Source: UBA7692 sp964650845 (GTDB lineage: Bacteria > Bacteroidota > Bacteroidia > Chitinophagales > LD1). From it: DNA of 64,000 bases. Shown piece by piece: positions 28,110 to 37,916 of the stretch. Location of the stretch: positions 10,231-74,230 of the forward strand of contig CAZYXR010000005.1 in assembly GCA_964650845.1 (NCBI GenBank), read 5' to 3'. The notes below the pieces were generated by a model, which was not told the DNA's origin, ran no database searches, and worked only from the letters and a program-made list of their open reading frames with translations. Each line of letters starts with the position of its first letter. Position 1 is the first letter of the stretch. A program made the position numbers and the translations under genes.

Positions 28110-31100
28110 CTATCTATTCCTGAACCACTCTCTTGTATTGTAACCAAGAATATACAAACAAGGTACTACCATCAAGGTTAAGAAAGTAGCAACTACCAAA
28201 CCGTAAACCATTGTCCAAGCTAAAGGCCCCCAAAATGCTACGTTATCGCCACCTACATAAAACTTAGGATCGAACTCGCTAAACAAGGTTGCAAAATCCA
28301 TATTCAACCCGATAGCCAAAGGAATCAAACCAAGTATTGCGGCAGAGGCGGTAAGAATTACAGGTGTCATACGTGTTGCGCCACCTTCTACAACGGCTTC
28401 TACCACACCCAAGCCACGTTGGCGCAATTCATCAATAAACTCTATCAAAAGAATTCCGTTTCGTATCACAATACCTGCAAGTGCAAAAATACCAACACCT
28501 GTCATCACAACGCTAAACGGCACTCGGAAAATTGCAAAACCTAATGCCACACCTATCAATGAAAACAACACAGTAGATGCAATAATTAAAGGCTTAACAA
28601 CACTATTAAATTGTGTAACCAAAATCAAAAACATCAATGCAAATGCGCCCAAGAATGCCTTACCAAGGAAATCGCTGGTTTCGGCTTGTTGCTCTTGCTC
28701 TCCGGTAAGTTTTACTTCGTAACCCTCTGGAATATCCATAGTGCTTACCAACTGCTCTATAAGCGGCACAATAGCATTAGCAGATGCACCTTCGGTAACA
28801 TCGCTGGAAAGTGTAACCACGCGTTTTTGATTTTTGCGGTTGATGGTGCTGATAGAGTTATCGTAGCGCAATTTTGCCAATGATGAAATTGGTATTTGCT
28901 TAAACTGCCCCATAGACATATCGAAGAACGAAATATTCAAGTTCATTAACTCTTCGGCCTTGGTGCGATACTGCGGTTGCAAGCGAATCATAATTGGCGC
29001 ATCTTCGTTGGCATCGCGAAACTTGCTTGCCTCTTTACCAAACAATGCTGTACGCACTTCTACCGCGATTTGAGCCAACGACACTCCTTCGCGTTGTGCT
29101 TTTTCTCTATCTATATCAATAATAATTTCGGGCTTACTGATTTGCAAGTCGCTTTTCAACTCATCAATTCCTTCAATTCCCGAGCGATCAATTGCAGCTT
29201 TTATTTTTTGTGTAAGTGGTTCTAAAACTTCAAAGTCATCGCCACTAATTTCTATACTTATTGGTTTACCAACCGGTGGGCCATTGCGCTCAGGCTCCAC
29301 AGAAATTGTAGCACCAGCTACACCGCGTTTTTTAAATTCCTCGCGAATGGCAGTAAGCCATTTAGAGGTGCGCACATCATTTCGTTCGGCATATTTTTTA
29401 AAGGCAACCGTAACTTTCGATTTGTTTGGAGTGGGTACTTTATCAGGATTTTGCGGATCGCCCGCACCCAAACCTACATTGGTAATTACCGAGGTAACAT
29501 CTGGATTGCTTTCGCCAATTACTTTATAAACTCGTTGTTCAATTTCTTGTGTGATACTATCGGTTACCACCGCATCGGTTCCTTGCGGCAATAAAGTATA
29601 AACGTAAACGAAGTTTGGCTCGCCACTTGGAAAGAACTCTATTTTAGGATTTGATGCCAAAAATATTCCCCAACTGATAATTAACGTTACCAAAACTCCA
29701 AGCGAAACATATAACGGACGACCGCCTTTAATAAGCCCACTCAACATGCTTCTGTAGGCGCCAATAAAATTTGGCCAAATTGCCGTTTGCCAAGCAACAA
29801 TTGCTTTGAACAAAACAAAGTGGTAAAACAAAATCATCAAAATAGCAAACACTGCAAAGTTGCCCAAACCGATGTTTCCAGTGATGTATGAAAGCAATGC
29901 AACAACTGTAAAAGCAATAAACCCTTTTGCATAATCTTTAAGTTTAGATGTTGCATTATGGTCGTCTTTTTCCATAAAACTAACAGCAAAAACAGGGTTA
30001 ATTACAAAGGCAACAAATAGTGATGCACCTAAAGTTACAATCAATGTAACGGGTAGGTTTTTCATAAACTTACCCACAATACCGGGCCAAAAAAGCAACG
30101 GTACAAATGGCGCAAGGGTAGTGAGTGTTCCGGCCAAAACTGGTATAAACACTTCGCCTGCACCATACTTGGCAGCTTGCTCTATCTTGTACTCATACTT
30201 ATTGAAAATACGATGCGTATTTTCAATAACCACAATTGCGTCATCTACCACTATCCCCAATGCAAGCAAGAAAGAGAACAACACCATTACGTTCATGGTC
30301 ATGCCTAACCCAGGCATTAAAATAAATGCAACCAAACATGAAAGCGGCACCGACAAGCCCACAAAAAAAGCATTGCTGAAACCCATAAAAAACATCAATA
30401 CAAACACCACAAAAATGAAACCGAGAATTACGGTATTCAACAATTCGTGTAGTTGCAATCTTGTATTATCCGAAGTATCTCCGGTTACTTTCACATGCAG
30501 CCCCTGCGGAAAGCGGTTGGCTTTAAACTCATCTATAATTTCATAAATCTGATCGGTAGCATGAATTAAGTTTTCGCCACTGCGCTTGATAACATTTAGT
30601 GTAACAACAGGCTTGTGATCGAGGCGTGCAAAGTCTTGGCGTTCTTTATAACCATCGGTAACGATTGCTATATCTTTTAGGAATGCGCTATTACCCAAAA
30701 AAGAACGCACAACAATTTCACCCAACAACTTTGGGTCGCGAAACTCACCGGTAACACGAAGATTTCTGCGCAACTCGCCTACACGCAACTCGCCACCGCT
30801 AATGTTCATATTTTCGCGTTGAATGGCATTTTCAATATCCATAAATGTGATACCTACTGCTACCATTTTATAAAGGTCAATTTCAACTTGCACCTCGCGG
30901 GTTAAGCCCCCCACAATATCTACACGGGTAATTTCCTTCAGCGATTCAATGCGATCTTGTAAATCTTCGCCTAAGTTTTTAATTTGATCTAAAGGCAACT
31001 CGCCCGCAAGATTTATGTTCATGATAGGCATTTCAGAAATATCGAATTCCTGAATCTGCGGGTCGTTATCTAAGTCGGTTGGCAAATCTTTTTTTCCTTT

Positions 31101-31463
31101 ATCTACCGCATCGCTTACTTTTTGCTTGCACACCGTAGCGTCTAAATCTGTATTGAACTCTGCTACAATTAAAGAGAAGTCGCTAATAGAATTGCTTGTT
31201 ACTTTTTTTACACCATTGATGGATTTTAACTGTTTCTCTAATGGTTTGGTAATAAGGTTTTCAACGTCTTGCGGAGTGGCCCCCGGGTAAATAGTAGCTA
31301 CAGAAATTGTAGGTACCACTACATCCGGAAAAAGCTCTTTGGGCAAGCCTTGATAGGTAACAAAACCTACTAAAGATATGATGATAGTGAACACATACAC
31401 GGCAGTGCGATTATTAACGCACCAACTTGTAAAACTTAGTTCTTTAAGACGTTCCGTATTCAT
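28110..31463 (-). CDS. RND-family efflux permease (AcrB/HAE1-like)
   Basis: 1117 residues, the usual size of a twelve-helix RND pump. The N-terminal helix, the PTISVATIYPGATPQDVE porter segment and the TM4 proton-relay sequence GIVVDDAIVVIENTH are diagnostic. An atypical extra hydrophobic pair lies near residue 500-560, between the two halves. HAE1-type pumps expel drugs, bile-like compounds or lipids; substrate cannot be predicted. It is the last gene of the tetR-tolC-adaptor-pump operon and ends at the strong terminator at 28053-28088. Confidence 0.9.
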   Translation of the reverse strand: MNTERLKELSFTSWCVNNRTAVYVFTIIISLVGFVTYQGLPKELFPDVVVPTISVATIYPGATPQDVENLITKPLEKQLKSINGVKKVTSNSISDFSLIVAEFNTDLDATVCKQKVSDAVDKGKKDLPTDLDNDPQIQEFDISEMPIMNINLAGELPLDQIKNLGEDLQDRIESLKEITRVDIVGGLTREVQVEIDLYKMVAVGITFMDIENAIQRENMNISGGELRVGELRRNLRVTGEFRDPKLLGEIVVRSFLGNSAFLKDIAIVTDGYKERQDFARLDHKPVVTLNVIKRSGENLIHATDQIYEIIDEFKANRFPQGLHVKVTGDTSDNTRLQLHELLNTVILGFIFVVFVLMFFMGFSNAFFVGLSVPLSCLVAFILMPGLGMTMNVMVLFSFLLALGIVVDDAIVVIENTHRIFNKYEYKIEQAAKYGAGEVFIPVLAGTLTTLAPFVPLLFWPGIVGKFMKNLPVTLIVTLGASLFVAFVINPVFAVSFMEKDDHNATSKLKDYAKGFIAFTVVALLSYITGNIGLGNFAVFAILMILFYHFVLFKAIVAWQTAIWPNFIGAYRSMLSGLIKGGRPLYVSLGVLVTLIISWGIFLASNPKIEFFPSGEPNFVYVYTLLPQGTDAVVTDSITQEIEQRVYKVIGESNPDVTSVITNVGLGAGDPQNPDKVPTPNKSKVTVAFKKYAERNDVRTSKWLTAIREEFKKRGVAGATISVEPERNGPPVGKPISIEISGDDFEVLEPLTQKIKAAIDRSGIEGIDELKSDLQISKPEIIIDIDREKAQREGVSLAQIAVEVRTALFGKEASKFRDANEDAPIMIRLQPQYRTKAEELMNLNISFFDMSMGQFKQIPISSLAKLRYDNSISTINRKNQKRVVTLSSDVTEGASANAIVPLIEQLVSTMDIPEGYEVKLTGEQEQQAETSDFLGKAFLGAFALMFLILVTQFNSVVKPLIIASTVLFSLIGVALGFAIFRVPFSVVMTGVGIFALAGIVIRNGILLIEFIDELRQRGLGVVEAVVEGGATRMTPVILTASAAILGLIPLAIGLNMDFATLFSEFDPKFYVGGDNVAFWGPLAWTMVYGLVVATFLTLMVVPCLYILGYNTREWFRNR

Positions 31464-31565
31464 TTGAATAGATTGAATTTTTTGTAATAGGGCGAATGCT
31501 ATTTTCGGCTTCTGAGAATCAAATACTCAGCAACACATTTATTGATTCTGTACTTCTTCAACTTC

Positions 31566-32717
31566 TTAATCGGTTATCAATTGGCCATCTACCAACTCGC
31601 TAAAACCGAAGGTAATAACACGGTCTCCAGCCTTTAACCCCTCCTCCACTACTGTTTTGCCGTCATAATCGGTACTTACTTTTACCGAGCGCTTGCGGGC
31701 AAACAGTTTACCATTTTCGGCTTCTGCAATCAAAACATATATACCATCAACCGAGCGTTGAACAACGTTTGAAGGCACTACCAATACATTCTTTTTTATT
31801 TCATCATTTATTAAAAGCTTGGCAATCATATTGGCGGCATATTCACCTTTGTTATTATCCAACTTCGCTTCGATGTTGAAGGTGCGATTTACCTGATTTA
31901 CAACTTGCCCTGCATAGCTGATTACCGATTCAACAGTTTTGTTCAAATCGGGAAAGAACACAGTTACTTTATCATTTTGGCGCACTCTGCCGATGTAGCT
32001 ATCGCTAACACGTGCTTTCAAAACCAATTTGCTTGTATTCACCACTCTGATGCCCGGCATGGCTGCGCTTGGTGCTGCCATATCGCCCAATTTCAAACGC
32101 ACTTCATCCACAGTGCCATTTATAGGCGATTTCACTTTCGTCATTTCAAGCTGTGCAGCTTGAGCCTTCATTTGTTTTTCTAAAGTCTCTTTTTGTGTTT
32201 TTGCTTGCAAGTATTGTATCTCGCTACCGATGTTTTGCTCCCACAAGCGTTTTTGTCTTTCGTAGGCTGTGGTGGCTAAATCCAAACCGGTTTGCATGGC
32301 TTCTAAACCACGTTCGTAGGCGCTGCCATCGGTAGTTGCTAGCACTTGGCCTTTTGAAACTCTATCTCCGGGCTTTACAAGAATTGCTGTTACCACACCC
32401 GGCATTTGATTGATTGCAAGCACGTTTTCGTCTGCATCAACAGTACCTTGCACTTCTATAAAGTGATTAAAGTCGGTAGGTTTTAGTGTATCAACTTTTA
32501 CTAATTTAATTTTCTGTTCTACTTTAAAAGATGTATCAATTTTAGAAATACTGGTTTCTAAACTTGCTATTTTCTGTTGCAGTTCTTTCAATTGCAATTT
32601 CGATTCCGAAAGCAACTTTTTCTTTCCTTCCAAGTCTTTGGGTTCGCCCCCTCCGCCACAAGCGGTAAAAAAAGCTGTTGCACATGCTATGGCAATAATG
32701 TTGTGTCTATTTTTCAT
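31566..32717 (-). CDS. RND efflux periplasmic adaptor lipoprotein
   Basis: 383 residues. A lipoprotein signal peptide ends at TAC-GGGG, with Cys20 as the likely lipidated residue. A coiled coil (residues 30-70) precedes the first lipoyl half, a hairpin follows, then the second half with KSPINGTVDEVRLKLGD, and finally beta-barrel and membrane-proximal domains. It bridges the inner-membrane pump and the TolC-like channel. An extra N-terminal coiled coil before the first lipoyl half is somewhat unusual. Confidence 0.9.
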   Translation of the reverse strand: MKNRHNIIAIACATAFFTACGGGGEPKDLEGKKKLLSESKLQLKELQQKIASLETSISKIDTSFKVEQKIKLVKVDTLKPTDFNHFIEVQGTVDADENVLAINQMPGVVTAILVKPGDRVSKGQVLATTDGSAYERGLEAMQTGLDLATTAYERQKRLWEQNIGSEIQYLQAKTQKETLEKQMKAQAAQLEMTKVKSPINGTVDEVRLKLGDMAAPSAAMPGIRVVNTSKLVLKARVSDSYIGRVRQNDKVTVFFPDLNKTVESVISYAGQVVNQVNRTFNIEAKLDNNKGEYAANMIAKLLINDEIKKNVLVVPSNVVQRSVDGIYVLIAEAENGKLFARKRSVKVSTDYDGKTVVEEGLKAGDRVITFGFSELVDGQLITD

Positions 32718-32767
32718 TGATGATGATTTCTGTTTTTTTGAATTGTGTCATGGTGTCAAAGTATATT

Positions 32768-34225
32768 CTACCTAACACCCAAAGCTTTGTCCATATCGGC
32801 TTTAGTGTTCAATAAGCCCACTTGAGCCTGTATGTATTTCAGCTTGTTTTGAATTAAATCTTGTTGCGCCTGAACCAGTTCAAAGCTATTGCCAATACCT
32901 TCTTTAAACTTTACATTGGTAGTTTTAAAAATCTTTTCGCTTAACTCAACACTCTTTTTTGTGTAAAACTCTTCGTTGATGGCTTGGGTAAAAAATGCTT
33001 GCGAACTTTGCACCTGCAATGCTGCAGCACGTTGAAAATTCTCGAAATCGTTTTTCTGTTTTTGTTCGTCAAGCTTTCCTTGTTGCACGTTTGCCATTCT
33101 GTTGCCGCTATCAAAAATCGGAATGCTCAACTTCAAGCCAACAATACCCGATTGAAACCATGGACTTTTGCGAACAACATCACCATCGGGATAGGTGGTT
33201 TCGGTCTTCTTACCAAGGTCGCCAAACTTATTTACCTGTGCTTGCCAACCGTAATTTAAAAAACCTACCAACGAAGGAAAATGCCCGCTTCTGCGTTGTT
33301 GCACATCATAGCCGCGAATGCGAACTGCGGTTTCTAACATTTCGTATTCTATACGTTGTGTGGCTTGAAAGTTATTTACTATTTGCGGATCAATTTTATC
33401 GCGCAAAGTGCTGATACTTTCGGTAAGAATAATAGCATCAGTTAAGTTCAATCCCATTTGAAACTTCATGTTTGCCAATGCAACCTCCGCCAACTGGTTT
33501 GTAGAGTTTATTTGGCTTTCAAGATTGGTTAATGCCAACTCTAACCTATTTACATCCAGCTCCTCCGTCAATCCTTCTTTATAAATCTTTCGTGTATCGT
33601 TAGTAAGTTTTAGCACCAAGTCTTTTACTTCGGCAAGGTATGCTTTGCTTTCGCTGGCTGCTTGTGCCTGGTAATAGGCTTTCATGATGTTATACTTTAC
33701 ATCTTGATCGCTTAGGTCTTTTTGCAACCGTGCAGCACGGGTAAAATCGCGGGTTGCTTTTAATCCAATAAAATATCTGCCATCCAAAATCACCTGCGTA
33801 AGTTGAATATTGGTTGAAAGATTATGCGGCAACACAAAACTTATCTTTTGGTCTTTACTTGCAATAGCGCTGTTGTAAAGTATCTGCCGGATATTCGGGT
33901 CAAATTGCGACAAATAACCAAACACTTGTGTTGTAGGGCTGTTTGGGTCATTAAACAATATATCGGCCGCAGGAAAAATAGGCTGTTTGAAGTAATAAGT
34001 ATAATCAACCCCCGCAGTAATAGTTGGCAAGCCTGCCGATTTAATTTCCCAATTGCGCCAACGGGCTTTATCTACTTCTAACTTTGCATTTTTAGCATCG
34101 TTGTTGTTTTGAAGCGCATATTGAATAGCATCTTGCAATGAAAAGGCTTTTACAAAATCTGGCTGTTGAGCAAATAAAATCAAGCTACTAAATGTAGCAA
34201 GTATGGTAAAGTACAATTGTTTCAT
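32768..34225 (-). CDS. TolC-family outer membrane efflux protein
   Basis: About 485 residues from ATG 34225 (MKQLYFTILATF); a TTG at 34246 is rejected because the later start gives a proper signal peptide cleaved near LFAQQ. Two OEP repeats are visible: SLQDAIQYALQNNNDAKNA with long alpha-barrel helices, and the second half ending in VQAQQDLIQNKLKYIQAQV. It is the outer-membrane channel of the pump, 29 bases downstream of the tetR-like regulator. Confidence 0.9.
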   Translation of the reverse strand: MKQLYFTILATFSSLILFAQQPDFVKAFSLQDAIQYALQNNNDAKNAKLEVDKARWRNWEIKSAGLPTITAGVDYTYYFKQPIFPAADILFNDPNSPTTQVFGYLSQFDPNIRQILYNSAIASKDQKISFVLPHNLSTNIQLTQVILDGRYFIGLKATRDFTRAARLQKDLSDQDVKYNIMKAYYQAQAASESKAYLAEVKDLVLKLTNDTRKIYKEGLTEELDVNRLELALTNLESQINSTNQLAEVALANMKFQMGLNLTDAIILTESISTLRDKIDPQIVNNFQATQRIEYEMLETAVRIRGYDVQQRRSGHFPSLVGFLNYGWQAQVNKFGDLGKKTETTYPDGDVVRKSPWFQSGIVGLKLSIPIFDSGNRMANVQQGKLDEQKQKNDFENFQRAAALQVQSSQAFFTQAINEEFYTKKSVELSEKIFKTTNVKFKEGIGNSFELVQAQQDLIQNKLKYIQAQVGLLNTKADMDKALGVR

Positions 34226-34254
34226 ACGATGGTGCTTAGACGGCAATGCATCTA

Positions 34255-34890
34255 TTATATTTTAATTAAGTTCAGTTCCTTTTGTTTGTTCAATTCTGCC
34301 AACCCTTTTTCGGTAACAATGGCGCGCAAATGATAATCTATATACGCTTTCAATATCTCAACAAATGAATATTGAGCTACCGGAAACAGACTTTGATCAA
34401 CCAATACTTTCAACATTCCGATGTAAATTTTTGCTATCACATCTTTATTAAAATCGTTTCGGTAAAAACCATCCTGCGCACCTTTGTCTAAGTTCCTCAA
34501 CAAGCAGCTATGCAAAAAAGTAGTGCGATGCTGAGAGAACATTTGAAAACTTTCGGGGTAATGTTTTTGCATATCAAAAAGCGACTCGGGGTTAAAATCC
34601 TCAGTCTGCTCCAATGCTCTATTGATTATCAATACCAACTCATGCAATGGATTTTCGGCTTGTTGATTAATACTATCAAGACTTTGATGTTCGCTTTGAA
34701 TGTATCTCTCTATCACTTCGTTTACCAGCTGCGATTTATCGCGCACCATCACATAAATAGTTTTCTTGCTCATCTTCAATGATTTTGCAATCATATCCAT
34801 GGTAAGATTCTTGATGCCGTGTGTCGTAAACAGCTTTTGCGCCTGATTAAGGAGCAATTCCCGTTGTTCTAAATTAACAGTACTTCTCAT
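34255..34890 (-). CDS. TetR-family regulator of the efflux operon
   Basis: About 211 residues from ATG 34890. The helix-turn-helix is in residues 20-50 (TMDMIAKSLKMSKKTIYVMV). The ligand-binding domain has the usual all-helical character. A longer frame begins at 35010 but its first 40 residues run through the promoter. As first gene of the tetR-tolC-adaptor-RND operon it most likely represses its own promoter at 34899-34931 and responds to a pump substrate. Confidence 0.88.
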   Translation of the reverse strand: MRSTVNLEQRELLLNQAQKLFTTHGIKNLTMDMIAKSLKMSKKTIYVMVRDKSQLVNEVIERYIQSEHQSLDSINQQAENPLHELVLIINRALEQTEDFNPESLFDMQKHYPESFQMFSQHRTTFLHSCLLRNLDKGAQDGFYRNDFNKDVIAKIYIGMLKVLVDQSLFPVAQYSFVEILKAYIDYHLRAIVTEKGLAELNKQKELNLIKI

Positions 34891-34898
34891 TGCGGCCG

Positions 34899-34931
34899 CA
34901 AATGTAGTTGGTGGAAACTCAAAAACACAAA
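34899..34931 (-). promoter_or_regulatory. Near-consensus Bacteroidota promoter of the efflux operon
   Basis: On the minus strand TTTG (34931-34928), a 21-base spacer and TACATTTG (34906-34899) match the TTTG/TAnnTTTG consensus exactly. The ATG at 34890 begins eight bases after the minus-7 box, so the transcript would have a leader of only a few bases at most. Any TetR operator should overlap this stretch. Confidence 0.65.
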
Positions 34932-35104
34932 AATGTTTCCTCTCTTTTGGATGAATAGTAGTTAATGTATGTTTAAATGCAGGTTTGAAGAGTTGAAATG
35001 AGAGCCTCAAAAAAACTCACCACTTAAATCGTCCGAATTACTTCAGAGGCTTTTATCTCGGCAATTGACAAAATATTGATTTTTTTGTTGCCAAAACAAT
35101 CCAT

Positions 35105-36316
35105 ATCAAACAGAAAGTAATAGTTGTAATAGGAGGAGGCGCAGCAGGATTTTTTGCGGCAATCAATATTGCCGCACTGCACCCTGAATATAGGGTTGTT
35201 ATATTCGAAAAATCACCCAAAGTATTAGAAAAAGTGCGCGTCAGCGGTGGCGGCAGATGCAATGTAACGCACGCTTGTTTCGATCCTAAAATTTTAGTAA
35301 AAAACTACCCGCGTGGCGAAGCCGAACTATTGGGACCATTCATGCGCTTCAACCCCAAAAACACAATTGAATGGTTTGCTAAAAAAGGTGTTGAAATAAA
35401 AAAAGAAGCCGATGGCAGAATGTTTCCAATTACCGATAGTTCCGAAACAATAATTGAATGCTTTATTACAGAGGCAAAGCGATTAAAAGTTGAAGTAAAC
35501 CTGTTGGAGGGAATTGAAAATATTACACAACAGGATGACCTATCTTGGCATGTATCAACCAACCGAAATAAAACAATTGCAGCCGATGCGGTAATTGTTA
35601 CCACAGGCAGCGCAGCTAAAATGTGGCAACTGTTAGAAAATGTAGGGCACAGCATCGCCCCTCCGGTTCCATCGCTTTTTACATTCAATATAAAAGATGC
35701 GCGAATAGAAGGTCTTGCAGGTGTAGCTTTGCGCAATGCTTCGGCAAGAATCAAACAATTAAAACTGCAAGCTGAAGGAGCATTGTTGATTACCCATTGG
35801 GGCTTGAGCGGACCGGCAATTTTGCGCCTATCGGCTTGGGGTGCCCGTGTTTTGCACCAATGCAATCATCACTTCGATGTGCAAATAGATTTTACAGGTA
35901 TTGGTGTACACGAAACCACACTTCATATTGAAAAATACAAGCAACACAATCCTCAAAAACAGATTGGAGCAAATCCGCTTTTCGATATTCCTCAGCGTTT
36001 ATGGAAGAATGTTTTTCCAGAAAAAATTGCTACAAAAAAATGGAATGAAACAAGCAAGAAAGATGTGAACGATATAATAGAATTGCTTTGCCGTGCAAAC
36101 TTTAAAGTTACTGGCAAAAGCACCAATAAAGAAGAGTTTGTAACAGCCGGAGGGCTAACGCTAAAGGAAGTTGATTTCAAAACAATGGAATCGAAAAAAG
36201 CACCCAACTTATACTTTGCAGGCGAGGTGCTAAATATAGATGCTATTACCGGAGGATTTAATTTTCAAGCCGCATGGACAACCGCATGGATAGCCGCCCA
36301 AAACATTGGCAAATAA
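35105..36316 (+). CDS. HI0933/BaiN-like flavoprotein with apparent ATC start
   Basis: The family-typical N-terminus KVIVVIGGGAAGFFAA (FAD-binding GxGxxG) lies in an open frame that contains no ATG, GTG or TTG between a TGA at 35066 and a GTG at 35234. Starting at that GTG would delete the FAD motif. ATC 35105 gives an N-terminus of expected length (about 403 residues total). RVSGGGRCN and the C-terminal AGEVLNIDAITGGFNFQAA are family signatures. Predicted role: FAD-dependent oxidoreductase of unknown substrate. The missing start could be a real rare start codon or one base error. Confidence 0.8.
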   Translation: MKQKVIVVIGGGAAGFFAAINIAALHPEYRVVIFEKSPKVLEKVRVSGGGRCNVTHACFDPKILVKNYPRGEAELLGPFMRFNPKNTIEWFAKKGVEIKKEADGRMFPITDSSETIIECFITEAKRLKVEVNLLEGIENITQQDDLSWHVSTNRNKTIAADAVIVTTGSAAKMWQLLENVGHSIAPPVPSLFTFNIKDARIEGLAGVALRNASARIKQLKLQAEGALLITHWGLSGPAILRLSAWGARVLHQCNHHFDVQIDFTGIGVHETTLHIEKYKQHNPQKQIGANPLFDIPQRLWKNVFPEKIATKKWNETSKKDVNDIIELLCRANFKVTGKSTNKEEFVTAGGLTLKEVDFKTMESKKAPNLYFAGEVLNIDAITGGFNFQAAWTTAWIAAQNIGK

Positions 36317-36334
36317 ACTCACGCTATCCACACA

Positions 36335-37078
36335 TCACTTGCCAAACTCAAGCAACTTCGTTGCTTCTCCATCAAAAACAGCATAAGTATTATAATGCAA
36401 CCAATCGCCAAGATTGATGTAAGTGCTCGTTTCGCCCACCTTAATGTTTAAGGGCAAATGGCGATGGCCAAAAATGAAGTAATCGAAATGTTTTTGTTGC
36501 AACTTTTTCTTACAGTATTGCACCAACCACTCTTTGCCTTCGCCTTTAAATTTTTCTAAGGTATTGTTTCCACTGCCATAGCGACTTTGTTTAGAAAAAT
36601 ACTGCGCAACTTTTACACCAATATCCGGATGCAGCCATTTAAAAGCCCAACGCGCCAAAGGATTAGTAAACAATCGCTTCATTCGCTTGTATCCTTTATC
36701 GCCCGGCCCTAAGCCATCGCCATGACCAATGAAAAACTTCTTACCATTCCACTCGCGTTCTATTGGTGCATAATGAATTATCGCACCCAACTCTTCCTGC
36801 AAATAACCTTGCATCCATAAATCGTGATTGGCGGTAAACACATGCACCTTAATTCCTTTATCGCTCAGCTCGGCAATTTTGCCCAACAAGCGCACAAAAC
36901 CTTTTGGCACCACAGTATTGTATTCGTGCCAAAAATCAAACACATCGCCTACCAAAAAAACCTCGTCTGCATCTTTAGCTACAACATCTAACCATTGCAC
37001 AAATAGCAACTCGCGCTGGCGGCTGGCTTCGCGGGTGGGGGTTCCTAAATGAAGGTCTGATGCAAAATATATTTTCAT
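36335..37078 (-). CDS. lpxH: UDP-2,3-diacylglucosamine diphosphatase-like metallophosphatase
   Basis: 247 residues from ATG 37078 (MKIYFASDLHLG); a TTG at 37102 is unlikely. All calcineurin-like motifs are present: DLHLG, GDVFDFW, ANHD, GHGDG and GHRH. The DFW within GDVFDFW is characteristic of LpxH, which cleaves UDP-2,3-diacylglucosamine to lipid X in lipid A synthesis at the inner membrane. It converges on the flavoprotein gene with an 18-base gap. Confidence 0.82.
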   Translation of the reverse strand: MKIYFASDLHLGTPTREASRQRELLFVQWLDVVAKDADEVFLVGDVFDFWHEYNTVVPKGFVRLLGKIAELSDKGIKVHVFTANHDLWMQGYLQEELGAIIHYAPIEREWNGKKFFIGHGDGLGPGDKGYKRMKRLFTNPLARWAFKWLHPDIGVKVAQYFSKQSRYGSGNNTLEKFKGEGKEWLVQYCKKKLQQKHFDYFIFGHRHLPLNIKVGETSTYINLGDWLHYNTYAVFDGEATKLLEFGK

Positions 37079-37162
37079 GAAAATTGGTGCCGAAGTTGGC
37101 AATTATTTTAATTCATCAAGTCTTAACACAAATTATACGTCAATTCCATGCGATAAGTACAT

Positions 37163-37170
37163 ACATTCGC
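37163..37170 (+). promoter_or_regulatory. Minus-7 box TACATTCG for the peroxiredoxin
   Basis: TACATTCG lies 33 bases before the ATG at 37204, giving a leader of about 27 nt rich in A and T. No clear minus-33 match is seen. Confidence 0.35.
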
Positions 37171-37203
37171 AGCACAATTTTTAAATAAAAATAAAACATA
37201 ATC

Positions 37204-37836
37204 ATGGCAGTATTAGTTGGCAAAAAAGCCCCTGCATTTAAAGCAGCAGCAGTAATTAACGGAGAAGAAATTGTAGATGATTTTTCTCTCGATCAATATT
37301 TAGGAAAGAAAAATGTAGTGTTATTCTTCTACCCAAAAGATTTCACTTTTGTGTGCCCTACCGAGCTACACGCATTTCAAGCAAAATTAGCAGACTTTGA
37401 AAAACGCGACACTGCCGTAGTTGCAGTATCTACCGATACCGAGCAAAGCCACTGGGGTTGGCTGCAATTGCCAAAAGAAAAAGGTGGCATTGGTGGTGTA
37501 ACTTACCCAATTGTTGCCGATACAAGCAAAACAATTTCTACAAATTATGATGTTTTGAATGGCGCGTATTTCTACGATGAAAACGAGCAATTGCAATCAA
37601 CAGCCGAGTTGGTAGCCTACCGCGGTTTGTTTCTTATTGACAAAGAAGGAAAAGTTCGCCATCAACTTGTAAATGACCTACCTTTGGGAAGAAACATAGA
37701 CGAAGCTCTACGCATAGTAGATGCACTAAACTATTTTGAAAAACATGGCGAAGTGTGCCCTGCAAACTGGAGCGAAGGCAAAGAAAGCATGAAAGCAACA
37801 CACGATGGCGTTGCAAGCTACTTGGCTGCAAACTAA
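37204..37836 (+). CDS. 2-Cys peroxiredoxin (AhpC/Prx1 type)
   Basis: 210 residues. The peroxidatic Cys51 is in FTFVCPTE and the resolving Cys185 in HGEVCPANW, the arrangement of typical 2-Cys peroxiredoxins. It reduces hydrogen and organic peroxides in the cytoplasm with electrons from thioredoxin or an AhpF-type reductase; no ahpF is adjacent. Single-gene transcript between its own promoter and a strong terminator. Confidence 0.93.
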   Translation: MAVLVGKKAPAFKAAAVINGEEIVDDFSLDQYLGKKNVVLFFYPKDFTFVCPTELHAFQAKLADFEKRDTAVVAVSTDTEQSHWGWLQLPKEKGGIGGVTYPIVADTSKTISTNYDVLNGAYFYDENEQLQSTAELVAYRGLFLIDKEGKVRHQLVNDLPLGRNIDEALRIVDALNYFEKHGEVCPANWSEGKESMKATHDGVASYLAAN

Positions 37837-37860
37837 TTTGTAGCATATTCTATCGTTGCC

Positions 37861-37892
37861 AAAGCCGATAAGTGCATGCACTTATCGGCTTT
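37861..37892. terminator. Perfect palindromic terminator after the peroxiredoxin
   Basis: A 32-base perfect palindrome (half-site AAAGCCGATAAGTGC) followed by a T-rich stretch TTGTTGTTTT. The loop forms from the central bases of the palindrome. Confidence 0.75.
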
Positions 37893-37916
37893 GTTGTTTT
37901 ATTTGCTTTACCAACA

